Of a stretch of DNA of 9,438 bases, positions 1 through 7,713 are shown in pieces. The first letter of the stretch is position 1. Every line of letters begins with the position of its first letter. Under the pieces are notes generated by a model. That model was not told the DNA's origin. It saw only the letters and a program-made list of their open reading frames with translations, and made no database searches. A program made the position numbers and the translations under genes. Origin of the DNA: Bacteroidota bacterium (GTDB taxonomy: Bacteria; Bacteroidota; Ignavibacteria; Ignavibacteriales; Ignavibacteriaceae); contig JAEXTA010000111.1 of assembly GCA_023453665.1 (NCBI GenBank), forward strand, positions 1 through 9,438. The letters run 5' to 3'.

Positions 1-1
1 A

Positions 2-1234
2 TACGCAGCAACAGAATCTGAAGCTAATGAACTTTATGAGCTTGTAAAAAACGGAGCAAGTTTTGAATCATTATCAAAAACTGTATTTACCGATTCAGCT
101 TTGAAAAACAATGGCGGCTACCTTGGATATTTCACCTGGGGTGATATGGATCCTGCCTTTGAAGATGCAGCTTATTCGCTTCAAGTAAATGAAATATCAG
201 CGCCGGTAAGAACTGCACAGGGTTATAGCATAATTAAACTTGAAAGCCGGTCACAAAAACCATTGTTAACTGAATATGAATTCCAGAATAAAAAGGCTCA
301 CCTTGAAAAAGTCCTGAGATTAAGAAAGAAATCACCTGCAGAAAAAGAATATGTTTATTCCGTTTTTAAGAAAGACTTATTGACGTTTAATGAAGATGGA
401 CTCAATCAACTCGTACAAAATATTTTTGTGAACAATGAAACAGGAACACAACAATCAGAAAAAAATAAGTTATGTGTGAGTTATGATTCAAGGAATTACA
501 ATGTCGAAGAAATAGAGAATAAACTCTTATCACTTCCTGATGAACAACTAGATAGAATAACATCAGTTGAAATTCTCAAAGCTTCTATAGAAGGAATTCT
601 GATCAATGAAATCCTTTATTCAATAGCCCTTGAAAAAGGTTATGATACAGCACAGCCTGTATTAAGTATGTTAGATGGATACAGAAAAAAAACTTTTCTG
701 GAATTAAAAATGAACGAAATAACAGGTAACTCTGTTTTACCAGATTCAGTCCTTCTGAAATACTATAGGGAAAATATTCATAACTTTTCCAGGGAGCGTG
801 AAATAAATATTCAGGAAATCATTGTTGATCGTCTGGGACTTGCTGACAGTTTATTTAATTCATTAAAACAAGGTGAAGATTTCGGAAAACTTGCAAAACA
901 GTTTTCATTACGAAGATGGTCAGCAGAAAACGAGGGAGTAATGGGGTCATCACCCATTTCAAAATATGGTAACTTAAAAGAACTTTTCTGGAAATCGGGT
1001 GTAGGTGAATTACTTGGTCCTTTACAGATTGAAAATATGTTTGGTATATTCAGAATAATAGGCAAAAAAGACAGCGAGCCGATTGATTTTGAACTTGTGA
1101 AGGAAGATGTATTAAAAGCAGCACAATCTGAAAAACGAAATGAACTGGTTAAAACTCATATTGATAAACTAAAAGAAAAAGTAAAAGTCGTAATAGATTA
1201 TGACTTACTTCATTCATACAATATTTTAGGATGA
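2..1234 (+). CDS. Parvulin-type peptidyl-prolyl cis-trans isomerase, 5' partial
   Basis: The reading frame is open from the window edge, so the gene begins upstream. The TTG at 101 is internal and not a start. The visible 410 residues hold two rotamase (PpiC/parvulin) domains. The first, residues 1-83, has the family signature GGYLGYFTWGDMDPAF followed by GYSIIKLE. The second, about 265-355, begins EREINIQEIIV, continues with GEDFGKLAKQFS, and is more divergent (EGVMG where the family has GGDLG). A helical linker rich in Lys and Glu separates them, and a charged tail follows. Parvulins of this build (SurA, PpiD, PrsA) isomerise prolyl bonds and chaperone secreted or outer-membrane proteins in the periplasm. 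The signal peptide or membrane anchor would lie in the missing part. The stop is 38 bases before the receptor gene, which fits a co-expressed outer-membrane folding helper. Family is firm; the specific SurA role is inferred. Confidence 0.9.
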   Translation, partial: YAATESEANELYELVKNGASFESLSKTVFTDSALKNNGGYLGYFTWGDMDPAFEDAAYSLQVNEISAPVRTAQGYSIIKLESRSQKPLLTEYEFQNKKAHLEKVLRLRKKSPAEKEYVYSVFKKDLLTFNEDGLNQLVQNIFVNNETGTQQSEKNKLCVSYDSRNYNVEEIENKLLSLPDEQLDRITSVEILKASIEGILINEILYSIALEKGYDTAQPVLSMLDGYRKKTFLELKMNEITGNSVLPDSVLLKYYRENIHNFSREREINIQEIIVDRLGLADSLFNSLKQGEDFGKLAKQFSLRRWSAENEGVMGSSPISKYGNLKELFWKSGVGELLGPLQIENMFGIFRIIGKKDSEPIDFELVKEDVLKAAQSEKRNELVKTHIDKLKEKVKVVIDYDLLHSYNILG

Positions 1235-1260
1235 TAGCTCAGAACACAAGAGATTTATTT

Positions 1261-1266
1261 AAGGAG
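1261..1266 (+). promoter_or_regulatory. Shine-Dalgarno AAGGAG deciding the receptor start
   Basis: AAGGAG lies six bases before the ATG at 1273. That ATG opens directly into a signal peptide (MKKTLTFFLS). This favours 1273 over the in-frame ATG at 1231, which overlaps the preceding stop codon and would add 14 polar residues in front of the signal peptide. Confidence 0.8.
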
Positions 1267-1272
1267 CGATAC

Positions 1273-3954
1273 ATGAAAAAAACATTAACCTTTTTTCTAT
1301 CACTAATATTCCTCTCAACAAATATTACATTTGGCGGGACTACGGGAAAAATCGCTGGTAAAGTAACAGATCAAAAAACCGGTGAACCTCTGCCATTTGT
1401 TAATATTACTTTAGAGGGAACAAACTACGGTGCCGCCACTGATCTTGATGGCGAATTTGTTATTCTTAATCTTCCACCGGGACGATACAATGTGAAAGCA
1501 CAGGCTATAGGTTATCAGGCACAGATAGTTCAGAATATTCAGGTGTCGATTGACCTTACCACAAGAGTTGATTTTGCACTTTCTGAAACAGTTGTTGAAC
1601 TTGAAGCTGTTATTGTTGAAGGTAAATCAGATGTGTTAAAGAAAGATATTACATCAAGTCAGTCATTAATTTCTTCAGAACAGATTTCCCAGCTGCCAGT
1701 AGCTGAGTTTGATGATATACTTCAGTTACAAGCTGGTGTTACAAGAGGCGCCGACGGTAGTTTTCATATAAGAGGCGGAAGAACATCAGAGATTGCTTAC
1801 TGGGTAAACGGTATTTCAGTGACCGATGCATATGACAACAGCAGAGGTATTGAAATAGATAATAACAGTGTGCAGGAACTTCAGGTGATCAGCGGTACTT
1901 TTAATGCTGAATATGGAAATGCAATGTCTGGTATAGTAAATACCGTAACAAAAGAGGGTGGAAGAGATTATCACGGAAGTCTTATGATTTATTCCGGTGA
2001 CCATATGAGCAACTTCACGGAATACTTTCCACATATAGACGATATCGATGTAGTTTCAAATTATAATTTTCAGGGTAGTTTTGGTGGACCGCTGCCATTC
2101 ACAAATAACCTTGTTTCATTTTTTGTTAGTGGAAGATATAATTACGATGATGGTTATCTTTTTGGTGAAAGAAGATTTAACCCGGACGGAACAGCTGGCG
2201 ATGGTAAAATCATACCTATGAACTGGCGAAAAAATTATTATGGTCAGGGTAATTTCAGCTTTTCACCTGTGCAGGAAGTAAAAGTTAATCTTGAAGGATT
2301 ATATTCAAAAGAGGATTTCCGTGACTATGCACATGATTACAGATGGAATCCCGATGGTGATGTCAAGAAATTTTCAGAAAGTTATAACGGAACAGCTACA
2401 ATAACACATATGCTTTCCTCATCAACATTCTACACTATTAAGGGTTCAATTTTCGAAAAAGATTTTAAAGAATACACTTATGAAAATCCGTATGATCCAA
2501 ATTATCAGCATCCGGATTCACTAAACAATCTTTCATATTCTTTTAGAACGAAAGGAACAAATCTTCACAGGTTTTACAGAAAAACCGAAACCTTACTGGC
2601 AAGAATGGATTTTACAAGCCAGGTGCATAAAGAACACTTATTAAAAATTGGGGCTGAAGTTAAAACACATACAATGAATTTTGATGACTATAACCTCGAA
2701 CCTAAAAGAAATAACGGGATTGAAGTTGTTCCTTTTGAGCCGGCAATTCCGGGTATTGATCAGACCAATCGTGTAACTTACACAAACGAACCATTTGAAC
2801 TGTCATCATATATCCAGGATAAAATTGAATTTGAAAATGTTATTATAAATCTTGGTGTAAGGTTAGACTATTTCAATTCAAATGGAAAAGTTCTTGTTGA
2901 TAGAAGAGATCCTAACATATATGCGCCATTAAGACCGGGATTGGATTTACTGACTCTGGAGGAAAGAGAACCTTATTTCTATAAAGACGCTGAATCAAAA
3001 ATTCAGGTAAGTCCAAGGTTTGGAATAGCATACCCCGTTAGTGCAACAGGTGTTGTACATTTTTCCTACGGTCATTTTCTTCAGATACCCCCTTTCCAGT
3101 ATTTATTTCAGAGAGGCAATTATAAAGTTCCAAACTCAGGTTTAAATATTGGCGTGTTTGGTAATCCTGATTTAGAAGCTCAAAAAACAATAATGTATGA
3201 AATTGGTGTAAGACAGGAATTTGCTGATAATTATTTAATTGATGTTACTGGTTTTTACCGCGATGTGAGAGACTGGATAACGGCTGGTCCAATTATTCAA
3301 ACATATAATCTTGTTACCTATTCTATTTTTACAAACAAAGATTACGCAAACGTAAAAGGTATTACACTGACATTCAGCAAACGTTTTAGTAATTATTTTG
3401 GTTTTGATCTTAACTACACCTTTCAGACTGCTGAAGGCAGCAACTCAAGTCCGGAAGATGAATACAACGCAGCTATTGGAAGTGGTGAACCAAGTTTGAT
3501 TTTGATACCTATGGATTGGGATCAGAATCATATACTAAATGCCTCGTTATATATGGGATATGATGGATGGGGGGGAAGTATACTTGCAAGGTACGGAACC
3601 GGATTGCCTTACACTCCTTCAACAACACTATATACATCTGAAAGATATGGCGGTTCAGGATTATTAAGAAACAGCAGGTACAGACCAAGCCAGTTCACTA
3701 TCGATTTAAAGGTCGATAAAACTTTCGATCTGATGGGTGTTGACTTTAAAGCATTCCTGAAAATATTCAATCTCTTTGATAACAGGATTGCTGTTAATGT
3801 ATTTGGAGATACAGGTCAACCTGATTTTACAACTGAACTGCAGTCGGTTGGTTTCGATCCCAACAGGCCTAATACACCAGAAGAATTTATAAAATATCCA
3901 CACCACTATGGTGAACCAAGAAATGTACAACTTGGATTTGAAATTTCATTTTAA
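1273..3954 (+). CDS. TonB-dependent outer-membrane receptor with carboxypeptidase-regulatory-like N-domain
   Basis: This 893-residue protein has a signal peptide at about 1-21. A carboxypeptidase-regulatory-like beta sandwich follows at about 25-103 (GKVTDQKTGEPLPFVNITLE, then TDLDGEF and LPPGRYNV). A TonB-box-like stretch, LEAVIVEGK, sits at 110-118. The plug is at about 122-230 (FHIRGGRTSEIAYWVNG; EYGNAMSGIVNTVTKEGG), and an aromatic-rich 22-strand-type barrel runs to a terminal Phe (QLGFEISF). Late-barrel hallmarks are NPDLEAQKT and FLKIFNLFDNR. Such receptors take up bulky ligands across the outer membrane using TonB energy. It is shorter than most SusC proteins and no SusD gene follows, so I do not call it SusC; the ligand is unknown. 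The gene lies 38 bases after the isomerase and 26 before the large secreted protein. A run of seven G occurs at 3569-3575, in frame as GWGG. The gene is intact. Confidence 0.93.
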   Translation: MKKTLTFFLSLIFLSTNITFGGTTGKIAGKVTDQKTGEPLPFVNITLEGTNYGAATDLDGEFVILNLPPGRYNVKAQAIGYQAQIVQNIQVSIDLTTRVDFALSETVVELEAVIVEGKSDVLKKDITSSQSLISSEQISQLPVAEFDDILQLQAGVTRGADGSFHIRGGRTSEIAYWVNGISVTDAYDNSRGIEIDNNSVQELQVISGTFNAEYGNAMSGIVNTVTKEGGRDYHGSLMIYSGDHMSNFTEYFPHIDDIDVVSNYNFQGSFGGPLPFTNNLVSFFVSGRYNYDDGYLFGERRFNPDGTAGDGKIIPMNWRKNYYGQGNFSFSPVQEVKVNLEGLYSKEDFRDYAHDYRWNPDGDVKKFSESYNGTATITHMLSSSTFYTIKGSIFEKDFKEYTYENPYDPNYQHPDSLNNLSYSFRTKGTNLHRFYRKTETLLARMDFTSQVHKEHLLKIGAEVKTHTMNFDDYNLEPKRNNGIEVVPFEPAIPGIDQTNRVTYTNEPFELSSYIQDKIEFENVIINLGVRLDYFNSNGKVLVDRRDPNIYAPLRPGLDLLTLEEREPYFYKDAESKIQVSPRFGIAYPVSATGVVHFSYGHFLQIPPFQYLFQRGNYKVPNSGLNIGVFGNPDLEAQKTIMYEIGVRQEFADNYLIDVTGFYRDVRDWITAGPIIQTYNLVTYSIFTNKDYANVKGITLTFSKRFSNYFGFDLNYTFQTAEGSNSSPEDEYNAAIGSGEPSLILIPMDWDQNHILNASLYMGYDGWGGSILARYGTGLPYTPSTTLYTSERYGGSGLLRNSRYRPSQFTIDLKVDKTFDLMGVDFKAFLKIFNLFDNRIAVNVFGDTGQPDFTTELQSVGFDPNRPNTPEEFIKYPHHYGEPRNVQLGFEISF
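3569..3575 (+). repeat. G7 homopolymer inside the receptor gene
   Basis: Seven consecutive G residues cover the codons TGG GGG GGA in the barrel-coding part of the receptor (residues G-W-G-G), in an otherwise AT-rich gene. The tract is in frame here. It is a possible slippage site, but it is short. Confidence 0.7.
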
Positions 3955-3969
3955 TGAATAATGAATTCC

Positions 3970-3974
3970 GGAGG
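3970..3974 (+). promoter_or_regulatory. Shine-Dalgarno GGAGG deciding the start of the large secreted protein
   Basis: GGAGG is six bases upstream of the ATG at 3981, which begins a signal peptide (MLKYIKIIIPFVLIFLF). The earlier in-frame ATG at 3954 shares its A with the receptor stop (TAATG) and would prepend nine residues. The strong ribosome-binding site argues for 3981. Confidence 0.8.
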
Positions 3975-3980
3975 TTTTTA

Positions 3981-6900
3981 ATGTTAAAGTATATAAAAAT
4001 AATAATACCATTTGTTTTAATCTTTCTCTTCACCGAGGAGATTTACAGCCAGTACGTTCCAAGCAAGGAACGCGGTGATGTAAGATTCAGAAGAAAAACA
4101 CAAATGGAAGGAAATCAAATCAGAACGACAGTCTTCAATTATGGAATGACCGGTAGAGAAGGCAGTGTGCCGATAACCGAACAGACACCATATGAATGGC
4201 CGAAGAATACGGGACAGGTTTATCTAGCTGTAGCCGGTATTGTTGTCGGTGCTGAAGTAATAGACAACAACGGAGAGAAACAAAATATCATCTCCAGGAT
4301 GCACTACCTGCAATCACCTCAGGGTGAAACCTGGAATTTTGAACCGGTACCTGGCTATTATAATCCATCAACAACTGAAGGTTTTGCTACAAGTACCGAA
4401 CCCGAATCCTGGCCGCCATTCTGGCCTGATAAATTAGCAGATGAAGATCCGGGTTGGCCTGGTTCATGGAATGGATACTTTGGTCGAGATGTTTTTAATG
4501 CCGATCAGGAATTATACTTCAGAGCTACTGATAATAATTACAGCAGGTATGGTGCTTATTTCCCCGACACAACAGATTTAACACGTAAGGGATTGGGAAT
4601 TATACTTGAAACAAGATTAATGGCATGGTCGCAAATACTTGTTCAGGATGCACTCTTTATTTTATTTAAAATTAAAAATGACGGAACTGAACCACTTGAT
4701 AAAGTAGGTGTTACAATTGTTTGGGCAGATTTTGTTGGCGCAGATGGAAATGATGACATTTCTGAGTTTGATGTGCTAAATGATATTGCCTGGTCAAGAG
4801 ATGCAGACAACCGATCTCAGGATCCTGCGTTCGGCTCGAGCCCTGTGGGTATAGTGGGCGGAGCTTTTCTTGATACACCGGGTAACGATATTGACAGAAT
4901 TGATAACGATGGTGATGGCGAAGCAAACGGACCTAAAATAACCGAGAGTATGCTTGCCGGTGAAAGTGATCTTTCCATTACAATTGGTGATCCTCTGTAT
5001 CCGTTAAGGTATGATGGCATTGATAACAATGGTAACGGTTTGATTGACGAAAGTTCAGTTCATATAGCATTTCAGGATCAGGATGGTGTAAGCTATGCCG
5101 ATGGAATTGACCAGAATGGAAATGCCGAAACAGGTGCCCCTGTTGTTACACAGGAAATGGTAAACTCATCAGCAACTGATATGTGGAAAAGATGGCCGGC
5201 TTCTCCGGAAACCGATCCTATTCAACTAAGCAAAGTACACCTTATAATGGTTGAAGCTGATGATATCGGAAAAGCTTTTAAAGATAACATCGATAATGAT
5301 GATGACGGCGAAGAAAACAGTCCGGTCATCACACAGGAGATTATAAACTTAGCATCCGCAGATGCACCATATTATCGTTATAAAGTTCCGGGTACACAGA
5401 TAATACTCTATGATGTTAAAGCTGAAGATCTTGGTAAAAAATATGCTGATGGAATAGACAATGATGATAACGGTGCGGTTGATGAATATATGGATGAAGG
5501 CATCGATGAGATGATAGATGAATCAAGAGATAACGGCATTGATGATGATGGCGACTGGAATATAGCAACCGATGATGTTGGACTTGACGGATTGGCAGAT
5601 ACAGGAGACCCTGGTGAAGGTGACGGAAAACCAACTTCAGGCGCAAGATTTGATTTGCCAGGTGAACCGAATGTTGACGTAACTGACGTTTCTGAAACTG
5701 ACCAGATAGGACTGACCGGTTCATTTTATGAACCTTCATCAAAGTGGGTTGATACTTATACAGATAATGAAATCTGGAACAGCTTTATGGTTCCGGGTAA
5801 CTTCTTTGATCCTGCAAATACAGTTGCCGGTGAGTACAATCTTTATGTCTCATCCGGTTTATTTCCATTATTACCGGGACAAACTGAACCGATATCTCTG
5901 GCAGTTATACTTGCGAATGGACCAATAACAGACCCAAATGGAACAATAAGAAAACAAGCAGTTCTTGACAAAAAAGTTCGTGCACAGGAAACATATAACA
6001 ATGATTACCAGTTCGCTAACTCACCAATTGCACCACAGCTAACCGCAGTTGCAGGGGATAACAAGGTAACCTTATACTGGGACGATGCAGCTGAATCATC
6101 GTTTGATAATTACATCTCTAACATTGGCGGAATCGGTAGCGACTTTGAAGGATACAAAATTTACAGAGCCTCTGACCCGGCTTTTCTTGATGCAAGAATT
6201 ATTACTAACGCTAACGGAACACCAACCTTCCTGAAAGAGATAAAACAATTCGATCTTGTTAACGGTGTTTCTGGTTATGATTCAGTTGGTTTTGAAGGAG
6301 TTAAATTCTGGCTTGGTGATGATACAGGATTACAACATTCATGGGTTGATTCATCTGCAAGGAATGGCTTTACATACTACTATGCAATAACATCTTATGA
6401 CTTTGGTTTTCCTGCCGGTGGTATTGCCCCATCTGAATGTGACATAAATGTTTCATTAAACCCTGATGGTTCAGTAAAAAAACTTGGTCCCAACGTAGTG
6501 GTAGTAACGCCAGAAGCCCCGGTTGCAGGCTATCAGCCCTCTAACTTAAGTGAAATAAAACTTATACAGGGATATACAACAAGTAAAGTATCTTATGAGA
6601 TTATTGACCCTAACAATATGAAAGACGGTCACGTTTACTTTATTACATTTGAAGACACTACAAAAACCGGCGCTGCAGATACGTTAACAACCAAGAACTA
6701 TTCTTTGTTTGATTCAACAGCTAATGTAATGCTGATCGATAAAGCAACAAATTTTGGGACTAACGATGAAGGAACCATTGTTGACGGATTTAAATTGTCA
6801 TTTGTAAATTCAAGTAAAGTTCAACTTGATACAACCCGTTCAGGATGGAGCCAGCCCGATATAACAAAATTTATTTTTGAAAAATATCCGCGCCCCAGAC

Positions 6901-7661
6901 CAAATGAACCTATCGGTGTTGAGAAACCAAATGACTACAGAATAATATTTGGTGAAATAGGTACTGATACTTCTGTTAGTTTTCTGTCAAACAGGGTTAC
7001 GTTCCCTGCAATACCTGTTAACTTTAAGGTATTCAATGTTAGTGAAAATAAATTTATTGACTTCGCTTTTCTTGAGTATGATCCATCAGGTGTGAACGGT
7101 CCTGGTTGGTTTTCTTCAAACGGAAACCTAAGAGACCGAATAGTTCTTCTCGAAAGAAAAGATACAGATACATCATTATCACCAACATGGTGGTTTTATC
7201 TTAATAGAGTCGACAGCGCAATTCTAAAAATTCCTGCTCCTGGAGATACAGCAGTAATGAGTCTGATCAAACCATTCCTTTCAAATGATGTTTTCAGGTT
7301 TGTAGCAAATAAAGCTTTTGTTAACAATGAACTTGCAAAAATGGAAATGAACAATATTAAAGTTGTTCCTAACCCATATATCGCAAGTGCTAAGTGGGAA
7401 CCTAAAAACCCGTATTCAAGCGGAAGAGGACCACGTTCAATTCACTTTACACATTTACCGAATAAATGTACAATAAGGATATTTACAGTTAATGGCGAGC
7501 TTGTTAAAGAGATTGAACATGAAAGTACGCTCAACGATGGTACTGCAGAATGGGATTTATTGACCAAGGATAATCTTTCTGCTTCTTATGGAATTTATAT
7601 TTATCACGTTGAGGCACCCGGTATAGGAACTAAAGCCGGTAAGTTTGCAATCATTAAATAA
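3981..7661 (+). CDS. Large secreted protein with DxDxDG-like motifs, FN3-like domain and C-terminal sorting-type domain
   Basis: I recognise the architecture but not a named function. The 1226 residues start with a signal peptide (about 1-24, ending EEIYSQ). An N-terminal beta-rich region follows, with a Trp/Pro-rich patch near 141-168 (ESWPPFWPDK, DPGWPGSWNGYFG). An acidic stretch at about 305-530 carries six Asp/Asn loops resembling calcium sites, with first Asp at 308, 348, 377, 438, 493 and 521. A fibronectin III-like domain spans about 681-812 (NKVTLYWDD, FEGYKIYRASDP, YYYAITSYDFG), and more beta-rich sequence follows. The last 103 residues (from about 1124) form a FlgD/Ig-like, type IX-like C-terminal domain: KVVPNPY, then IRIFTVNGELVKEI, GIYIYHVEAPG and final GKFAIIK. 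Proteins of this build are exported and held at the cell surface or released. It sits between a TonB receptor and a PorV/PorQ-like barrel, which suggests a surface partner or secretion cargo. It has no visible catalytic motif. Alternatives are adhesin, ligand-binding or structural surface protein. Confidence 0.85.
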   Translation: MLKYIKIIIPFVLIFLFTEEIYSQYVPSKERGDVRFRRKTQMEGNQIRTTVFNYGMTGREGSVPITEQTPYEWPKNTGQVYLAVAGIVVGAEVIDNNGEKQNIISRMHYLQSPQGETWNFEPVPGYYNPSTTEGFATSTEPESWPPFWPDKLADEDPGWPGSWNGYFGRDVFNADQELYFRATDNNYSRYGAYFPDTTDLTRKGLGIILETRLMAWSQILVQDALFILFKIKNDGTEPLDKVGVTIVWADFVGADGNDDISEFDVLNDIAWSRDADNRSQDPAFGSSPVGIVGGAFLDTPGNDIDRIDNDGDGEANGPKITESMLAGESDLSITIGDPLYPLRYDGIDNNGNGLIDESSVHIAFQDQDGVSYADGIDQNGNAETGAPVVTQEMVNSSATDMWKRWPASPETDPIQLSKVHLIMVEADDIGKAFKDNIDNDDDGEENSPVITQEIINLASADAPYYRYKVPGTQIILYDVKAEDLGKKYADGIDNDDNGAVDEYMDEGIDEMIDESRDNGIDDDGDWNIATDDVGLDGLADTGDPGEGDGKPTSGARFDLPGEPNVDVTDVSETDQIGLTGSFYEPSSKWVDTYTDNEIWNSFMVPGNFFDPANTVAGEYNLYVSSGLFPLLPGQTEPISLAVILANGPITDPNGTIRKQAVLDKKVRAQETYNNDYQFANSPIAPQLTAVAGDNKVTLYWDDAAESSFDNYISNIGGIGSDFEGYKIYRASDPAFLDARIITNANGTPTFLKEIKQFDLVNGVSGYDSVGFEGVKFWLGDDTGLQHSWVDSSARNGFTYYYAITSYDFGFPAGGIAPSECDINVSLNPDGSVKKLGPNVVVVTPEAPVAGYQPSNLSEIKLIQGYTTSKVSYEIIDPNNMKDGHVYFITFEDTTKTGAADTLTTKNYSLFDSTANVMLIDKATNFGTNDEGTIVDGFKLSFVNSSKVQLDTTRSGWSQPDITKFIFEKYPRPRPNEPIGVEKPNDYRIIFGEIGTDTSVSFLSNRVTFPAIPVNFKVFNVSENKFIDFAFLEYDPSGVNGPGWFSSNGNLRDRIVLLERKDTDTSLSPTWWFYLNRVDSAILKIPAPGDTAVMSLIKPFLSNDVFRFVANKAFVNNELAKMEMNNIKVVPNPYIASAKWEPKNPYSSGRGPRSIHFTHLPNKCTIRIFTVNGELVKEIEHESTLNDGTAEWDLLTKDNLSASYGIYIYHVEAPGIGTKAGKFAIIK
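4893..5579 (+). repeat. Six diverged Asp/Asn-rich (calcium-loop-like) repeats in the secreted protein
   Basis: The loops read DNDGDG, DNNGNG, DQNGNA, DNDDDG, DNDDNG and DDDGDW, starting at nucleotides 4902, 5022, 5109, 5292, 5457 and 5541. Each is preceded by Ile, usually as GID or NID. Copies 1, 3 and 4 continue into a Pro-(K/V)-(I/V)-Thr-(E/Q) tail (GPKITES, APVVTQEM, SPVITQEI). Copies 2 and 5 continue into (L/V)-(I/D)-(D/E)-type acidic tails (GLIDES, GAVDEY). The pattern matches DxDxDG loops of the EF-hand, dockerin or thrombospondin-3 kind in spacing, but no complete EF-hand helix pair is evident. Calcium binding is inferred. Confidence 0.75.
7350..7658 (+). other. C-terminal FlgD-like / type IX-like sorting domain
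   Basis: The last 103 codons of the large secreted gene encode a compact beta-sandwich tail: an N-terminal VVPNPY, a central RIFTVNGELVKEIEH strand pair, an AEWDLLTKDNLSASYGIY segment, and a closing GTKAGKFAIIK. Type IX C-terminal signals share the same order of elements (PNP near the start, a G-x-x-V hairpin, GxYxxxV, a lysine-containing last strand). This copy carries a longer insert after PNPY than the canonical type A signal. Role in export is inferred. Confidence 0.7.
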
Positions 7662-7691
7662 TGGAAGCAAAATTTTTACAGGAATGAAATA

Positions 7692-7709
7692 TATATATGG
7701 AGATATATA
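7692..7709 (+). promoter_or_regulatory. All-A/U hairpin with the ribosome-binding GGAG as its loop
   Basis: TATATAT at 7692-7698 pairs perfectly with ATATATA at 7703-7709, leaving GGAG (7699-7702) as a four-base loop. GGAG is the only Shine-Dalgarno candidate for the ATG at 7714. Its spacing of 11 bases is longer than the six seen at neighbouring genes. Folding would hide the site or bring it closer to the start; the stem is weak, so any control would be mild or temperature-dependent. Function is inferred from sequence symmetry alone. Confidence 0.5.
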
Positions 7710-7713
7710 GTCT

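Noticed and set aside
101..103. TTG as the start of the isomerase gene
   Set aside because: The frame is open to the window edge and the upstream residues (from TESEANELYELVKNG) are normal parvulin-domain sequence, so the TTG is an internal Leu codon.
5416..5742. 108-codon open frame on the minus strand
   Set aside because: It lies entirely inside the large secreted gene, and its His/Leu/Arg-rich low-complexity product is what the reverse complement of GAT/AAT-rich repeat codons yields. No signal or ribosome site supports it.
5728..5928. 66-codon plus-strand open frame in another phase
   Set aside because: It is fully within the intact large secreted gene, has no recognisable domain, and is best explained as a shadow frame.
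1273..7661. SusC/SusD pair
   Set aside because: The receptor lacks SusC-scale length, and the following protein has no lipoprotein signal or SusD helical-repeat features. It is a beta-rich secreted protein with a sorting-type tail.
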